From contig NZ_CP071238.1 of assembly GCF_017299535.1 (NCBI RefSeq), positions 558,001 through 622,000 on the forward strand: a stretch of DNA of 64,000 bases. Reading direction: 5' to 3'. This document shows positions 41,095 through 50,217 of this stretch, one piece after another. The notes beneath the pieces are model-generated. The model did not search any database, was not told the DNA's origin, and saw only the letters and a list, made by a program, of their open reading frames with translations. This DNA is from Serratia marcescens subsp. marcescens ATCC 13880. GTDB lineage: Bacteria > Pseudomonadota > Gammaproteobacteria > Enterobacterales > Enterobacteriaceae. Each line of letters opens with the position of its first letter. Position 1 is the stretch's first letter. Both the position numbers and the translations under genes were made by a program.

Positions 41095-42278
41095 CTTTCT
41101 CCTCCTGTTATACGGCGCGGTGCGCGCGGTGAAGCCAGCGAAATCAACAGCAGCGACAGCAGCGCGCAGCCCAGCGCGCCGAGCAGCAAGGCGTTGAAAC
41201 CGCCGGAAGATTCGATCAGAGAGCCGGCCAGCGTCGGGCCGATGGCCATGCCGCCGCCGATCACCAGGTTGATGCCGTTCATCAGCTTGCCGTCGTTATC
41301 CAGCCCGGCGACCCGCGCCAGAATGAACGGCAGCACGAAGGTCCAGGTGAATTTGAACAGCAGGGCGGCCAGGGCGAAGCGCAGCAGCAAGGGTTGGCCC
41401 GTCAGCAGCGCCACGCTGGCCAGCAGCAGGGCGTACCCCAGCACGATCAGGCGCCCGCCGCCGAAGCGCGCGCCGATCAGCGCCGCGGCGCCGGCGCCGA
41501 CGATGCCGAGCAAGGTGGCGACGGCCAGCACCTGACCACTGTGAGCCGGCGACAGCCCGGCGCCGGCGGCGATGCCGCCGATAAAGGTCCAGACCGCGCT
41601 CAGGCTAATGTAAAAGGTCAGCACCGCCAGCACGGCGCACAGCTTGCGCGCCAGCGAGGCGGCGGGGCCGCTGCGGGCGGCGCGGGCGGCGGTGAAACCG
41701 TTGGGGAACGCCGGGATGAGCGGCAGGCAGCACAGCATGATGGCCGCCAAAATCAGGTAGACCGCCATCAGGCCGAAGTGCGCGAATAGCGGCGGCAGCA
41801 CCAGCAGCCCGACCGCGCCCAGCACCAGCTGGCCGAGCACCCAGAAGGCATAGACGCGGCTGGGATTGGCGGTGCCGGCGGCGCAGGTGATGCACAGGAT
41901 CATCAGGGTGCCGCCCGCCAGCGAGGCGATAAAGCGCAGTGGCAGCAGCAGGGTGAAATCCTGCACCAGCGCCGAAGCCAGGTTGCCGGCGATAAACACC
42001 AGCGCCGACAGCGTAGCGACCCGCCGCCAGTTGATGCGCCCGATCCACCACCACGCCGGCAGCGTGGCCAGGCTCATGGCGCCGAGTTCGGTGGAGAACA
42101 GGTGGCCAATCTGCGCCGGACCGAGCTGCCACTGCGCGGCGAGCTGGGCGGCCACGGCGGGGGCGGTCATCAGAATGCCCGGCGCGATGGCGGCGAAGAC
42201 GATAATGGCGGTCAGCAGCCGCGGCGGGCAGGGGAGCGCCGCGCCGACGGCGGGCGCGGAAACCGAATCACTGGACAT
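41091..42278 (-). CDS. MFS transporter, possibly for the HDAC substrate
   Basis: A 395-residue major facilitator with about 12 helices; starts MSSDSVSAPAVGAALPCPPR, then the first helix LLTAIIVFAAIAPGILMTAP. No strong sugar- or drug-specific motif was seen. ATG 42276-42278 is preferred to a longer reading. It is first in a two-gene unit with the HDAC-like amidohydrolase, overlapping it by 4 bp, so it probably imports (or exports) the amide that enzyme handles. Confidence 0.83.
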   Translation of the reverse strand: MSSDSVSAPAVGAALPCPPRLLTAIIVFAAIAPGILMTAPAVAAQLAAQWQLGPAQIGHLFSTELGAMSLATLPAWWWIGRINWRRVATLSALVFIAGNLASALVQDFTLLLPLRFIASLAGGTLMILCITCAAGTANPSRVYAFWVLGQLVLGAVGLLVLPPLFAHFGLMAVYLILAAIMLCCLPLIPAFPNGFTAARAARSGPAASLARKLCAVLAVLTFYISLSAVWTFIGGIAAGAGLSPAHSGQVLAVATLLGIVGAGAAALIGARFGGGRLIVLGYALLLASVALLTGQPLLLRFALAALLFKFTWTFVLPFILARVAGLDNDGKLMNGINLVIGGGMAIGPTLAGSLIESSGGFNALLLGALGCALLSLLLISLASPRAPRRITGGER

Positions 42279-42418
42279 AAACCTTATTCCCCAAGCGTTA
42301 AGTGACGATGAAATATCCCGCTCGGCCCGATTGCGGGCAGGGGGAAGCCGCGCCATAAATGGCGAATACGTTCTGGCGTTATTTTCCGGCCGTCGGCAGC
42401 GGCGGCCGCTATCGGGCG

Positions 42419-43066
42419 TTAACCGTGGGCGAGAAAACCGCCGGCGACCAGTTCAGTGCGGTTCACCACGTCGGTTTTGGCGAAAATATTGCGCATATGG
42501 GTTTTCACCGTGGACAGCGAAATGCCCAGCTTCAGGGCGATGCGCTTATTGCTGGCACCTTCGCGCACCAGGTTGACGATCTCTTGCTCTTTGGCGGTCA
42601 GCAGCTGCGCCTCGCTGTCGGGCAGCAGATCGCGCGTCGCCAGCTCGATCAGCGGCAGCACCGCGCGCAGTCGGCCGCGCTCCGCTTCGGTAAACGGCGT
42701 ATCGCGGATCAGCGATACCCCGGCGACGATGCGCTTGCGCTGGCGGATGAAGATCTCCGTCATGTCGCGCATGTCGTTCGGCAGCATAAAGTCGTGGTAA
42801 TAGCGGCGGTTGCCGGCGATCGCCGCCGGGCTCATGCCGACCATGGTGATGTCCTGGCGATGGAAATTGGCCGGCTGCAGCGGGTCTATCTGCTGGAAGT
42901 GGTTCAGGTACTGCTGATGCGTTTTATCGGGCATGCCGTGCAGGATGTAGTGATCCGGCCGCAGGTCGCGATCGACCAGATAAAACACCCCGGCGGACAC
43001 CGGGATCAGGTGCGTAATGGTCGCCAAACAACTGTTGATAAAGGCATCGGATGCGGTGCTGTGCAT
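42419..43066 (-). CDS. moaR: MoaR-like LuxR-type regulator of the arylsulfatase/monoamine genes
   Basis: A 215-residue regulator with an N-terminal sensor half and a C-terminal LuxR-type helix-turn-helix (LLTAKEQEIVNLVREGASNK, then RIALKLGISLSTVKTHMRNI, about 150-190). It is divergent from atsA. In Klebsiella aerogenes MoaR, a helix-turn-helix activator, controls arylsulfatase and tyramine oxidase (the monoamine regulon), and MoaF is encoded in that regulon; both arylsulfatase and MoaF are encoded here. The gene name is thus by context and layout rather than by verified identity. GAGGAA precedes ATG 43064-43066. The palindromes at 43389 and 46450 are its probable binding sites. Confidence 0.75.
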   Translation of the reverse strand: MHSTASDAFINSCLATITHLIPVSAGVFYLVDRDLRPDHYILHGMPDKTHQQYLNHFQQIDPLQPANFHRQDITMVGMSPAAIAGNRRYYHDFMLPNDMRDMTEIFIRQRKRIVAGVSLIRDTPFTEAERGRLRAVLPLIELATRDLLPDSEAQLLTAKEQEIVNLVREGASNKRIALKLGISLSTVKTHMRNIFAKTDVVNRTELVAGGFLAHG

Positions 43067-43261
43067 GATTCGTGTTCCTCCCTTTATCGTTCAACTGGAG
43101 AATGTTGGCGGTCAATATATGAACGATACAAGCATAGTTGTAGCAATTTGGCAACACAATAAAAACATATTAACAACGTGAGGCCGATTGCAATAAAACA
43201 CATAAATAACAAGATGACACTGCGTTAGTCAGGGCTTTTCAGGCTGTATTCATCGCGATTT

Positions 43262-43279
43262 TCATTAATAGGTTAATGA
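43262..43279. promoter_or_regulatory. TCATTAA-N4-TTAATGA palindrome, HpaR-like operator
   Basis: TCATTAA (43262-43268), TAGG, TTAATGA (43273-43279). Both arms and the 4-bp spacing are identical to the palindrome at 51791-51808 in front of hpaG, the presumed HpaR operator. It lies between the moaR and atsA promoters and could affect either. Confidence 0.55.
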
Positions 43280-43388
43280 AATAATTCACCGCTTTTCCCG
43301 CTGAATTTACAGCGCTTTTCAATGCTTGCCTGGGCGAAGCCCTCGCCGCTCTGCGCGTGCTACAACCGGCGCGACCGTCGCCGTCCCT

Positions 43389-43433
43389 CGTTCTTAAGAA
43401 CGATAGCCAGGCTTTTCCACCGCTTCCTACACT
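43389..43433 (+). promoter_or_regulatory. LuxR-type box and promoter of atsA-atsB
   Basis: CGTTCTTAAGAACG (43389-43402) is a perfect palindrome, followed by ATAGCCAG and a -10 element TACACT (43428-43433). The -10 begins 39 bp after the first base of the palindrome, exactly as at 46450. No good -35 box is present, as expected for an activator overlapping that position. Confidence 0.7.
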
Positions 43434-43481
43434 GCGAATTGAAGATAGCGCCAGGCGGCGCCAAACGTATAAGACGAAAAA

Positions 43482-43529
43482 ATGATGACCTTTCTCGGGC
43501 TGAGGCGTCGGGTTGTTCAGTCCACATGA
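43482..43529 (+). CDS. Possible 15-residue leader peptide of atsA
   Basis: ATG 43482 opens MMTFLGLRRRVVQST and stops at TGA 43527-43529, 18 bp before atsA. The ribosome site is poor, and the frame may be chance. It is listed because the bases just before it (CCAAACGTATAAGACGAAA) resemble those before the permease start at 46571. Confidence 0.25.
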   Translation: MMTFLGLRRRVVQST

Positions 43530-43547
43530 CCATACGGGGAACGAACG

Positions 43548-45260
43548 ATGCAGAAAAAAACGCTGGCGGTGGCGTTGAGCGGCGCCTTATCGGGCCTGGC
43601 TCAGGGGGCGGACGCCGATCGCCCCAATGTGCTGATCATTCTGGTGGACGACATGGGCTACTCCGACATCAGCCCGTTCGGCGGCGAGATACCGACCCCC
43701 AACCTGCAGGCGCTGGCCGAGCGGGGCGTGCGCATGAGCCAGTACTACACCTCGCCGATGTCGGCGCCGGCGCGGTCGATGTTGATGACCGGCAACACCA
43801 ACCAGCAGGCCGGCATGGGCGGCATGTGGTGGTATGAGAGCACTGCCGCGCAGCCGGGCTATGAAATGCGGCTGACCGACCGCGTGACCACATTGCCGGA
43901 GCGCTTTCGCGACGCGGGTTACGCCACCATGATGGCGGGCAAATGGCACCTGGGCTATGTCGACGGCGCCAAACCGACCGATCGCGGCTTCGAGCGCGCC
44001 TTCGCTTTCATGGGCGGCGGCACCAGCCATTTCGACGATGCGAAACCGCTGGGCACCGTGGAGGCGTTCCACACCTTCTACACCCTGAACGGCAAACGCG
44101 TGTCGTTGCCCAAAGATTTCTACTCCAGCAAGGCCTATGCCGATCAGCTGGAACAGTGGATCCGCGAGACGCCGCAGAATAAGCCCGTCTTCGCTTATCT
44201 GGCGTTCACCGCGCCGCACGATCCGCTGCAGGCGCCGGATGACTGGATCGCCAAATTCGACGGCAAATACGACGCCGGCTACCAGCAGGCCTATCAGCAG
44301 CGCATTCAACGCCTGAAAGCGCTGGGGTTGATTTCCGATCGCACGCCGATGCCGACGCTGGCGCTGGATAAGGCCTGGAACGCGCTGACGCCCGAGCAGC
44401 AAAAATATGAAGCCAAGACCATGCAGGTGTACGCGGCGATGATTGCCTATATGGACGATCAGGTCGGCGCGGTGCTGAACACCCTGAAGCAGACCGGTCG
44501 CGATAAAAATACGGTGATCGTGTTCGCCACCGACAACGGCGCCAACCCGGCCAGCGGCTTCTACTACGGCTCGAAGCCGGAGTATTGGCGGCAGTTCGAC
44601 AACAGCTACGCCAACCTCGGCCGCAAGGGATCGTTCATCTCCTACGGGCCGCACTGGGCCAACGTCAGCAATGCGCCGTATGCCAACTACCACAAAACCA
44701 CCAGCGCGCAGGGCGGCATCAATACCGATTTCATCATCTCCGCGCCACAGCTGAAAGGGCGCGGCGGCATCGACCGCACGCCGATGGCGGTGTATGACAT
44801 CGCGCCGACGCTGTACGACTATGCCGGCATCGACGCCAACAAACCGCTGAAGGCGAAACCGACGCTGCCGATGGTCGGTGTCAGCTTCAAGCGCTATTTC
44901 AGCGGCGAGGCCAACGGCGTGCCGCGCGCGGCCTACGGCGTGGAGCTGCATAACCAGGCCGCCTATGTAGACGGCATCTGGAAGCTGCGGCGGTTGGTGA
45001 AGGCCGGGCCGACGGCGCAGATGGCGCCGTGGGGGCTGTTCAACCTGCATGACGATCCGCTGGAAACGCGCGATCTGGCCGCCGCTAACCCGGATCAAGT
45101 CAAACGCCTAAGCGAGGCGTATCGCCGCTTTGCGCAGCAGGGCATGGTCATTGAAGCCAAAGGCGCAGCGATCGACTATCTCGGCGTAGACGCCAGCACC
45201 GGCGACTACATCGGCCTGGATCCGCAGACCCACAAACCGTTGCCGCAGGCGGCGCCATGA
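43548..45260 (+). CDS. atsA: Arylsulfatase, serine-type, exported
   Basis: A 570-residue type I sulfatase with a signal peptide (about 1-20, [12 protein letters not shown]). [20 protein letters not shown] (about 24-43) holds the calcium ligands Asp-Asp, and [12 protein letters not shown] begins at residue 72, where Ser72 is the residue converted to formylglycine; Klebsiella AtsA is also modified at Ser72. GKWHLGY (about 131) and TDNGANP (about 326) complete the active site. It releases sulfate from aryl sulfates in the periplasm. Being the serine type it needs the radical SAM maturase encoded next, with which it overlaps by 4 bp (ATGA). Confidence 0.94.
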   Translation: MQKKTLAVALSGALSGLAQGADADRPNVLIILVDDMGYSDISPFGGEIPTPNLQALAERGVRMSQYYTSPMSAPARSMLMTGNTNQQAGMGGMWWYESTAAQPGYEMRLTDRVTTLPERFRDAGYATMMAGKWHLGYVDGAKPTDRGFERAFAFMGGGTSHFDDAKPLGTVEAFHTFYTLNGKRVSLPKDFYSSKAYADQLEQWIRETPQNKPVFAYLAFTAPHDPLQAPDDWIAKFDGKYDAGYQQAYQQRIQRLKALGLISDRTPMPTLALDKAWNALTPEQQKYEAKTMQVYAAMIAYMDDQVGAVLNTLKQTGRDKNTVIVFATDNGANPASGFYYGSKPEYWRQFDNSYANLGRKGSFISYGPHWANVSNAPYANYHKTTSAQGGINTDFIISAPQLKGRGGIDRTPMAVYDIAPTLYDYAGIDANKPLKAKPTLPMVGVSFKRYFSGEANGVPRAAYGVELHNQAAYVDGIWKLRRLVKAGPTAQMAPWGLFNLHDDPLETRDLAAANPDQVKRLSEAYRRFAQQGMVIEAKGAAIDYLGVDASTGDYIGLDPQTHKPLPQAAP

Positions 45261-46441
45261 ACCTGGCCCAGCTGCGCGCGCAGCAGATCCCGGTAGAGAG
45301 CGAACCGCGCGCGGCGGCGCCTTTTCATTTGCTGGTGAAGCCGATCGGCGCCGGCTGCAACCTGGGTTGCCGCTACTGTTACTACCCGCAGCGCCAGCAA
45401 GAGCGGACGCGCAAGATGGACGACGACCTGCTGGCGGAGTTTATCCGCGGCTACATCGCCGCCCAGCCGCGTTACAGCCGCGAGATCAACTTCGTCTGGC
45501 AGGGCGGTGAGCCGCTGCTGGCGGGGATCGGTTTTTACAAGCGGGCGCTGGCGTTGCAGCGCCGCTATGCGCCGCCGGGCGTGCGGATCAGCAACAGCCT
45601 GCAGACCAATGGCACACTGCTGAACGACGCCTGGTGCCGGCTGTTCCGGCAGCATCACTTTATCCTCGGCGTCAGCCTGGACGGCGATCGCGAGGTGCAG
45701 GACGCCCACCGGCCGGACAAGCGCGGCGGCGCCAGCTATGACGCCGCGCTGCGCGGCATTGCGTTGTTGCAGCGTCATCAGATCGACTTCAACCTGCTGA
45801 TGGTGGTGCACGACGGCGTCGCGGATCGCGCCGAGGCGATCTACGATCATGCGGTGGCGATCGGGGCGCGTTATTTGCAGTTCCAGCCGCTGATGCTGGA
45901 AGGGGATGCGCCCACCGCCGGTTACGGACTGAGCGCCGCCAACTGGGGGCGCTTCATGCTGGCGGTATACCGCCGCTGGCGCAGCCGCGGGCACGTTGGC
46001 CAGGTCTTTGTAATGAACATCGAACAGGTCTACGCGCAGTATTTCACCCATGTCAGCCCCAGCTGCGTGCACGCCGAACGCTGCGGAGGCAATCTGGTGA
46101 TGGAGCCGGACGGGCGGCTTTACGCCTGCGATCATCTGATCAATGCGCAGCATCTGCTCGGCCATGCCGATCGCCACACGCCCCTCGCCACCCTGGCGGC
46201 AAGGGCGGCAGAGATGCCGTTCGGTAAAAACAAAAGCCTGCGCCGCGAGTGCCAACGCTGCAGCGTGAAAAGCGTCTGCCAGGGCGGTTGCCCGGCGCAT
46301 GTGGGCGAAGATCGCTACAACCGGCTGTGCGCCGGCTATTACGCCTTCTTTTCCGCGTTGCTGGCGCCGCTGCGCGCCTACCCGCGCAGCCCGCAGGGGG
46401 CAATGCAGTGGCGCGCCGCCGTGAGCGCCACCGCAGGTTGA
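45257..46441 (+). CDS. atsB: Anaerobic sulfatase-maturating enzyme AtsB (radical SAM, SPASM)
   Basis: A 394-residue radical SAM enzyme. The first cluster motif [12 protein letters not shown] uses Cys34, Cys38 and Cys41 (CX3CX2C); WQGGEPLL follows at about 81. The C-terminal half holds a SPASM region with cysteines in [14 protein letters not shown] and [17 protein letters not shown] for two more Fe-S clusters. It oxidises the active-site serine of AtsA to formylglycine in the cytosol before export. The order atsA-atsB is the reverse of the Klebsiella atsBA operon. Confidence 0.94.
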   Translation: MNLAQLRAQQIPVESEPRAAAPFHLLVKPIGAGCNLGCRYCYYPQRQQERTRKMDDDLLAEFIRGYIAAQPRYSREINFVWQGGEPLLAGIGFYKRALALQRRYAPPGVRISNSLQTNGTLLNDAWCRLFRQHHFILGVSLDGDREVQDAHRPDKRGGASYDAALRGIALLQRHQIDFNLLMVVHDGVADRAEAIYDHAVAIGARYLQFQPLMLEGDAPTAGYGLSAANWGRFMLAVYRRWRSRGHVGQVFVMNIEQVYAQYFTHVSPSCVHAERCGGNLVMEPDGRLYACDHLINAQHLLGHADRHTPLATLAARAAEMPFGKNKSLRRECQRCSVKSVCQGGCPAHVGEDRYNRLCAGYYAFFSALLAPLRAYPRSPQGAMQWRAAVSATAG

Positions 46442-46449
46442 AACCGTCT

Positions 46450-46494
46450 CGTCCTTAAGGACGATAGTCAGCATTTTCCTTTCCTCTCTATAGT
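46450..46494 (+). promoter_or_regulatory. LuxR-type box and promoter of the permease-MoaF operon
   Basis: CGTCCTTAAGGACG (46450-46463), a perfect palindrome, followed by ATAGTCAG and -10 TATAGT (46489-46494). It has the same spacing and flanks as the atsA promoter. The start site would be about 46501, with the palindrome centred near -44. Confidence 0.72.
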
Positions 46495-46570
46495 GAGATG
46501 ACCGCCGCTGGCGGTGAAAAACCTGCAAGCACCTGCATGCATCAGGCCAAAACTATAAGAGGAAATAACC

Positions 46571-48064
46571 ATGAACCTGTCGTCGCGGTTGCACGCCCAC
46601 CTGGCTCGAGGCAAGGTCGGCTTTCCCACCACCCTGGCCAGTTCGGTCGGGGTGATCATGGCTAGCCCGGTGATCCTGACGGTCACCAGCGGCTTTGGCA
46701 TCGGCGGCGACACCTTCGCGCTGGCGATGCTGATCGCTTTCGTCATGATGCAGGCGCAGCTCACCACCTTCTCCGAAGCGGCGGCGCTGCTGCCGACCTC
46801 CGGTTCCGTTTACGACTACATTTCCTGCGGCATGGGGCGCTTTTTCGCCATCACCGGCGCGCTGTCGGCCTACCTGATCGTGCATATCTTCGCCGGCACC
46901 GCCGAGACCATTCTCTCCGGCATTATGGCGCTGGTGAACTTCGAACACCTCAACACCCTGATGGAAAGCCACAACGCCTCCTGGATGGTCGGCGTCGGGC
47001 TGGTTGTCGTGTTCGGCATGCTCAACGCGTTCGGCATCGAGGCCTTCGGCAAGGCGGAGATCGTGCTGACCTTCGCCATGTGGAGCACGCTGGTGATTTT
47101 CGGCATCGTCGGGCTGCTGTCGCCGCATGCGGTGCCGCTCGAGGGCTGGTTCGGCAGCACGTTGAACCTGAACGATCCCTTCTCAGTGTTCAGCCTGATT
47201 GGCATGGCGATGTTCATGTTCGTCGGCTGCGAACTGGTGACGCCGATGGCGCCGGAGATCAAACGCTGCGATCGGGTGATCCCGCGGGCGATGGCGCTCG
47301 GGCTGTGCGGCGTGGCGGTGTGCATGGCGCTGTACGGCGCGGCGCTCAGCCACCAGGTGGAAAACGTGGTGATCGACGCCGCCAGCGGCACGCGCCTGCT
47401 GGAAACGCCGATGGCCATCCCGGCCTTCGCCGGCCAGGTGATGGGCCAGTTCGGCAAATACTGGCTGGGCGTCGGCCTGCTGCTGGCGGGCGCGGCGACC
47501 ATCAACACGCTGATGGCGGCGGTGCCGCGCATTCTGTACGGCATGGCGCTGGACGGCGCGTTGCCGCGCATGTTCGCCTATCTGCACCCGCGCTTTAAGA
47601 CGCCGGTGGTCGGCATTCTGGTGGCGGTCCTGATCCCCTGCGTACACGCCTTCGCCATTCAGGGCAACCTCGACAAGATCATTCCGTTGGTGCTGGCGGC
47701 GGTGTGCGCCTGGGGCGTGGCCTACCTGCTGGTGACCTGCTCGGTGGTGCTGCTGCGCCTGCGCCGCCCCGATCTGCCGCGCGCCTATAAATCGCCGTGG
47801 TTCCCGCTGCCGCAGATCGTCTCCAGCGTCGGCATCGTGCTGGCCATCGTTTACATCACGCCGCCGGGGATGAATCCGCGCGACGTCTACATTCCCTTCG
47901 GCTGGATGATCGGCCTGACCGCCGCCTATGCGCTGTTCTGGACGCTGTGCGTGCAGAAAGTGAACCCGTTCAAGCCGGTGCCGGTCGAGCAGGTGCTGGA
48001 GAACGCCTTCGCCAAGGGCGAAAACGAGGAGGCGCAGTTTGATCGGCTTACTTCCCTCACTTAA
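46571..48064 (+). CDS. APC-family permease of the monoamine-type locus
   Basis: A 497-residue amino acid/amine permease with 12 to 14 helices. The first helix reads TTLASSVGVIMASPVILTVT and the later block MFMFVGCELVTPMAPEIKRC is the loop after helix 6 with acidic residues that often bind amines. It has its own LuxR-type box and is first in a five-gene operon (DUF3156, SDR, MoaF, SDR). Import of tyramine or a similar aromatic amine is a reasonable guess from context; nothing in the sequence fixes it. The DUF3156 gene starts 26 bp before its end. Confidence 0.85.
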   Translation: MNLSSRLHAHLARGKVGFPTTLASSVGVIMASPVILTVTSGFGIGGDTFALAMLIAFVMMQAQLTTFSEAAALLPTSGSVYDYISCGMGRFFAITGALSAYLIVHIFAGTAETILSGIMALVNFEHLNTLMESHNASWMVGVGLVVVFGMLNAFGIEAFGKAEIVLTFAMWSTLVIFGIVGLLSPHAVPLEGWFGSTLNLNDPFSVFSLIGMAMFMFVGCELVTPMAPEIKRCDRVIPRAMALGLCGVAVCMALYGAALSHQVENVVIDAASGTRLLETPMAIPAFAGQVMGQFGKYWLGVGLLLAGAATINTLMAAVPRILYGMALDGALPRMFAYLHPRFKTPVVGILVAVLIPCVHAFAIQGNLDKIIPLVLAAVCAWGVAYLLVTCSVVLLRLRRPDLPRAYKSPWFPLPQIVSSVGIVLAIVYITPPGMNPRDVYIPFGWMIGLTAAYALFWTLCVQKVNPFKPVPVEQVLENAFAKGENEEAQFDRLTSLT

Positions 48065-48629
48065 TCGCGCCTGGCGGCGAGCGCCGTCGGGCTATCGGCC
48101 GGGCGCCGCGTTGGATCGTCTGGCGCGCAACCTGGAACCCTACGCGTGCGAACGCCTGGCGCCGGGCCTGCTGCGGCTGACGCTGCCGCAGGGGCCGCAG
48201 ATCGAGGTCAGCGAACAGGTGCAGGGGCTGTTTATGGCGCATATCGTCAGCCACCGTTTTCGGCTGCAGGGCGCATGCGCAGCGCAGCCTCCGCTGACGC
48301 TGGACGTGGTGGCCGGCGGTTGGCTGCGGCGACGCGGGGTACGCTATCTGCTGCGTCAGCGCCATACGGCCGCGCAGCGGTTGCTGGCCGGCCTGCAGCG
48401 CTACCCGCAGATCGGCGAGACGCTGGCGCAGCTGGATTTTCGCCGCGTGCGGCTGACGGTGAACGACGGGCGCTGGCAGGCGGATATCGAGCATTTCGCC
48501 GCCTCGGAGGTGGTCAGCCGCGTGCCGGCCGGCCGCCGCTATCTGCGGCTGGATGCCGAACAGCGGCGGCTGCTGTTGAGCAGTCTGCTGATGATCGGCC
48601 AACTGATGGAGAAGCTGAATCATGAATAG
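48039..48629 (+). CDS. DUF3156-family protein
   Basis: A 196-residue basic protein without signal peptide or membrane helix, very rich in Arg and Leu. It contains YRPGAALDRLARNLEPYACE (19-38), LPQGPQIEVSEQVQGLFMAH and AGGWLRRRGVRYLLRQRHTA, and I recognise it as the DUF3156 family, whose function is unknown. Members are found beside permeases and MoaF in monoamine-type loci. It overlaps the permease by 26 bp and the following SDR gene by 8 bp, so it is tightly coupled and likely a working part of the pathway. Confidence 0.75.
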   Translation: MIGLLPSLNRAWRRAPSGYRPGAALDRLARNLEPYACERLAPGLLRLTLPQGPQIEVSEQVQGLFMAHIVSHRFRLQGACAAQPPLTLDVVAGGWLRRRGVRYLLRQRHTAAQRLLAGLQRYPQIGETLAQLDFRRVRLTVNDGRWQADIEHFAASEVVSRVPAGRRYLRLDAEQRRLLLSSLLMIGQLMEKLNHE

Positions 48630-49404
48630 AGTGGTTGTGATTACCGGCGGCGGCACCGGCGTCGGCGCCGCCTGCGCCCGTCTGCTGGCGGCGCAGGGCG
48701 ATCGGGTGTTCATCATCGGCCGCCGTCCGGAACCGCTGACGGCGCTGGCGCAAGAGATCGGCGCGCAGGCGCTGGTGGGCGACGCCGCCAGCGGCGAGAG
48801 CTGGGCCCACACGCTGCTGCCGGCCATTCTGCGCGACGCCGGGCGCATCGACTGCCTGATCTGCAGCGCCGGCGGCATGGGCTTCAAGCGCATTACCGAG
48901 ATGACCGACGCGCAGTGGCAAGGGGCGATGGACAGCAACCTCAACAGCGCTTTCGCCAGTGCGCGCGCCTGCCTGCCGGAGCTGATCAAGAGCGGCGGCA
49001 ACCTGCTGTTCGTGGCCTCGATCGCCTCGCTGGCCGCCGGGCCGGAGGTTTGCGGCTACGTTACCGCCAAGCACGCGCTGATCGGGCTGATGCGTTCCAT
49101 CGCCCGCGACTATGGCCCGCTGGGCGTGCGCGCCAACGCGGTGTGCCCGGGCTGGGTGACCACGCCGATGGCGGACGAAGAGATGCAACTGCTGATGGAC
49201 GCCCATCAGATTTCGCTGGAGCAGGCCTACCAAATGGTCTGTCGCGACGTACCGCTGCGCCGGCCGGCCAGCGCCGAGGAGATCGCCCGCGTCTGCCGTT
49301 TCCTCTGTTCCAGCGAAGCTTCCATCATTACCGGCGCGGCGCTGGTGGCCGACGGCGGCTCCACTATCGTCGATGTGCCGACCCTGGCTTTCACTTCCCT
49401 GTAA
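48622..49404 (+). CDS. SDR oxidoreductase in the MoaF operon
   Basis: A 260-residue short-chain dehydrogenase: TGGGTGVGAACA (8-19) binds NAD(P), CSAGG replaces NNAG at about 82, Ser is in LLFVASIASLAAG and the Tyr/Lys pair in CGYVTAKHALIG (about 149-160); PGWVTTPMADEE follows. All catalytic residues are present. Its substrate is unknown; an aromatic alcohol or aldehyde would fit. The Klebsiella regulon includes an oxidoreductase named MoaE, which may be this or the second SDR downstream. Confidence 0.85.
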   Translation: MNRVVVITGGGTGVGAACARLLAAQGDRVFIIGRRPEPLTALAQEIGAQALVGDAASGESWAHTLLPAILRDAGRIDCLICSAGGMGFKRITEMTDAQWQGAMDSNLNSAFASARACLPELIKSGGNLLFVASIASLAAGPEVCGYVTAKHALIGLMRSIARDYGPLGVRANAVCPGWVTTPMADEEMQLLMDAHQISLEQAYQMVCRDVPLRRPASAEEIARVCRFLCSSEASIITGAALVADGGSTIVDVPTLAFTSL

Positions 49405-49415
49405 GGAGCATTTCC

Positions 49416-50213
49416 ATGAGTTCAGAAGCGGTATTCATTCAGGTTGGCGCGCTGGCGGAAGGTTTTGCGCCGCACAGCAACACGCTGGAACGGCAGCACG
49501 GCCTGGCGGGCGCCACGTTGACGCTGCGCTTTAGCGACGGCGCGACGCAGCGCTGTCGGTTTACCGATGAGCAGACGCTGGAGTGGGGTGAGCGGCGCGG
49601 TATCGCCTATCGCGCCACCAGCATTCGCCCCGGCGTGTTGTTCATCGATTTTCTCGATCCCGCCCGCGCCAACGCCAGCATTACGCTGGTGTGCGACCGC
49701 AATCAGGGCAACTTCAGCGCGGTGTACGGCCAACTGCCGGACGAAGCGCAGACGCGGCTCGACGCCTTCAGCCGGGTGGAACAGGGGCTGCCGCTGACCG
49801 CGGTCGAGGCCGAATTCCGCTTCGGCACGCTGGATGACGCCGACGTGGCGCCGCCGGGCTTTACCGATGAGCTGATCGGCATGCGCAATATGTACACCTA
49901 CAGCCCGACCGAACGGTACGAGCACATCTACCTGAACGACAACTTCTACGCCTGGCAGTGTCTGGACGGGGTGGAGAAAGGGCTGGCGGATGTCGATCGC
50001 TGCCACTACGTGAAGGTGGCGGAGCAGCTTTATCTGTTCGTCTGGCGCGAGAAGATCATTCCGACGCTGGGGGTGGTGATGATCGATCTGCAGGGCATGC
50101 GCACCGACGGCAAGATCCTCGGTTATCAGGGCAGCGATTTCAGCGCGTTGAGCAACTTTGCGGTGGGTGCCCATGCGCAGGTGCTGAACACCACGCGCCA
50201 CCCGCGAGGATAG
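49416..50213 (+). CDS. moaF: MoaF-family protein
   Basis: A 265-residue protein with two similar lipocalin-like halves. The blocks HGLAGATLTLRFSDGATQRC, PGVLFIDFLDPARANASITLV and then NMYTYSPTERYEHIYLNDNFYAWQCLDG match the MoaF family (N- and C-terminal MoaF domains). In Klebsiella moaF belongs to the monoamine regulon; despite the old label molybdenum cofactor protein F, no cofactor role is established. It has no signal peptide. The gene lies 11 bp after the first SDR and 4 bp before the second. Confidence 0.85.
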   Translation: MSSEAVFIQVGALAEGFAPHSNTLERQHGLAGATLTLRFSDGATQRCRFTDEQTLEWGERRGIAYRATSIRPGVLFIDFLDPARANASITLVCDRNQGNFSAVYGQLPDEAQTRLDAFSRVEQGLPLTAVEAEFRFGTLDDADVAPPGFTDELIGMRNMYTYSPTERYEHIYLNDNFYAWQCLDGVEKGLADVDRCHYVKVAEQLYLFVWREKIIPTLGVVMIDLQGMRTDGKILGYQGSDFSALSNFAVGAHAQVLNTTRHPRG

Positions 50214-50217
50214 GCCG

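Larger units (their letters stand above)
43067..43547. other. 481-bp divergent region moaR / atsA
   Basis: No gene of normal size. From left to right: a probable moaR promoter on the minus strand (TTGTGT, 17 bp, TATGCT near 43131-43160), the HpaR-like palindrome at 43262-43279, the LuxR-type box at 43389-43402 with its -10 at 43428, and an atsA leader of about 108 nt that includes a possible 15-codon leader frame (43482-43529). Confidence 0.7.

Noticed and set aside
43322..43837. A 171-codon frame covering the atsA promoter and start
   Set aside because: It crosses the promoter palindrome and continues out of frame into atsA; no ribosome site.
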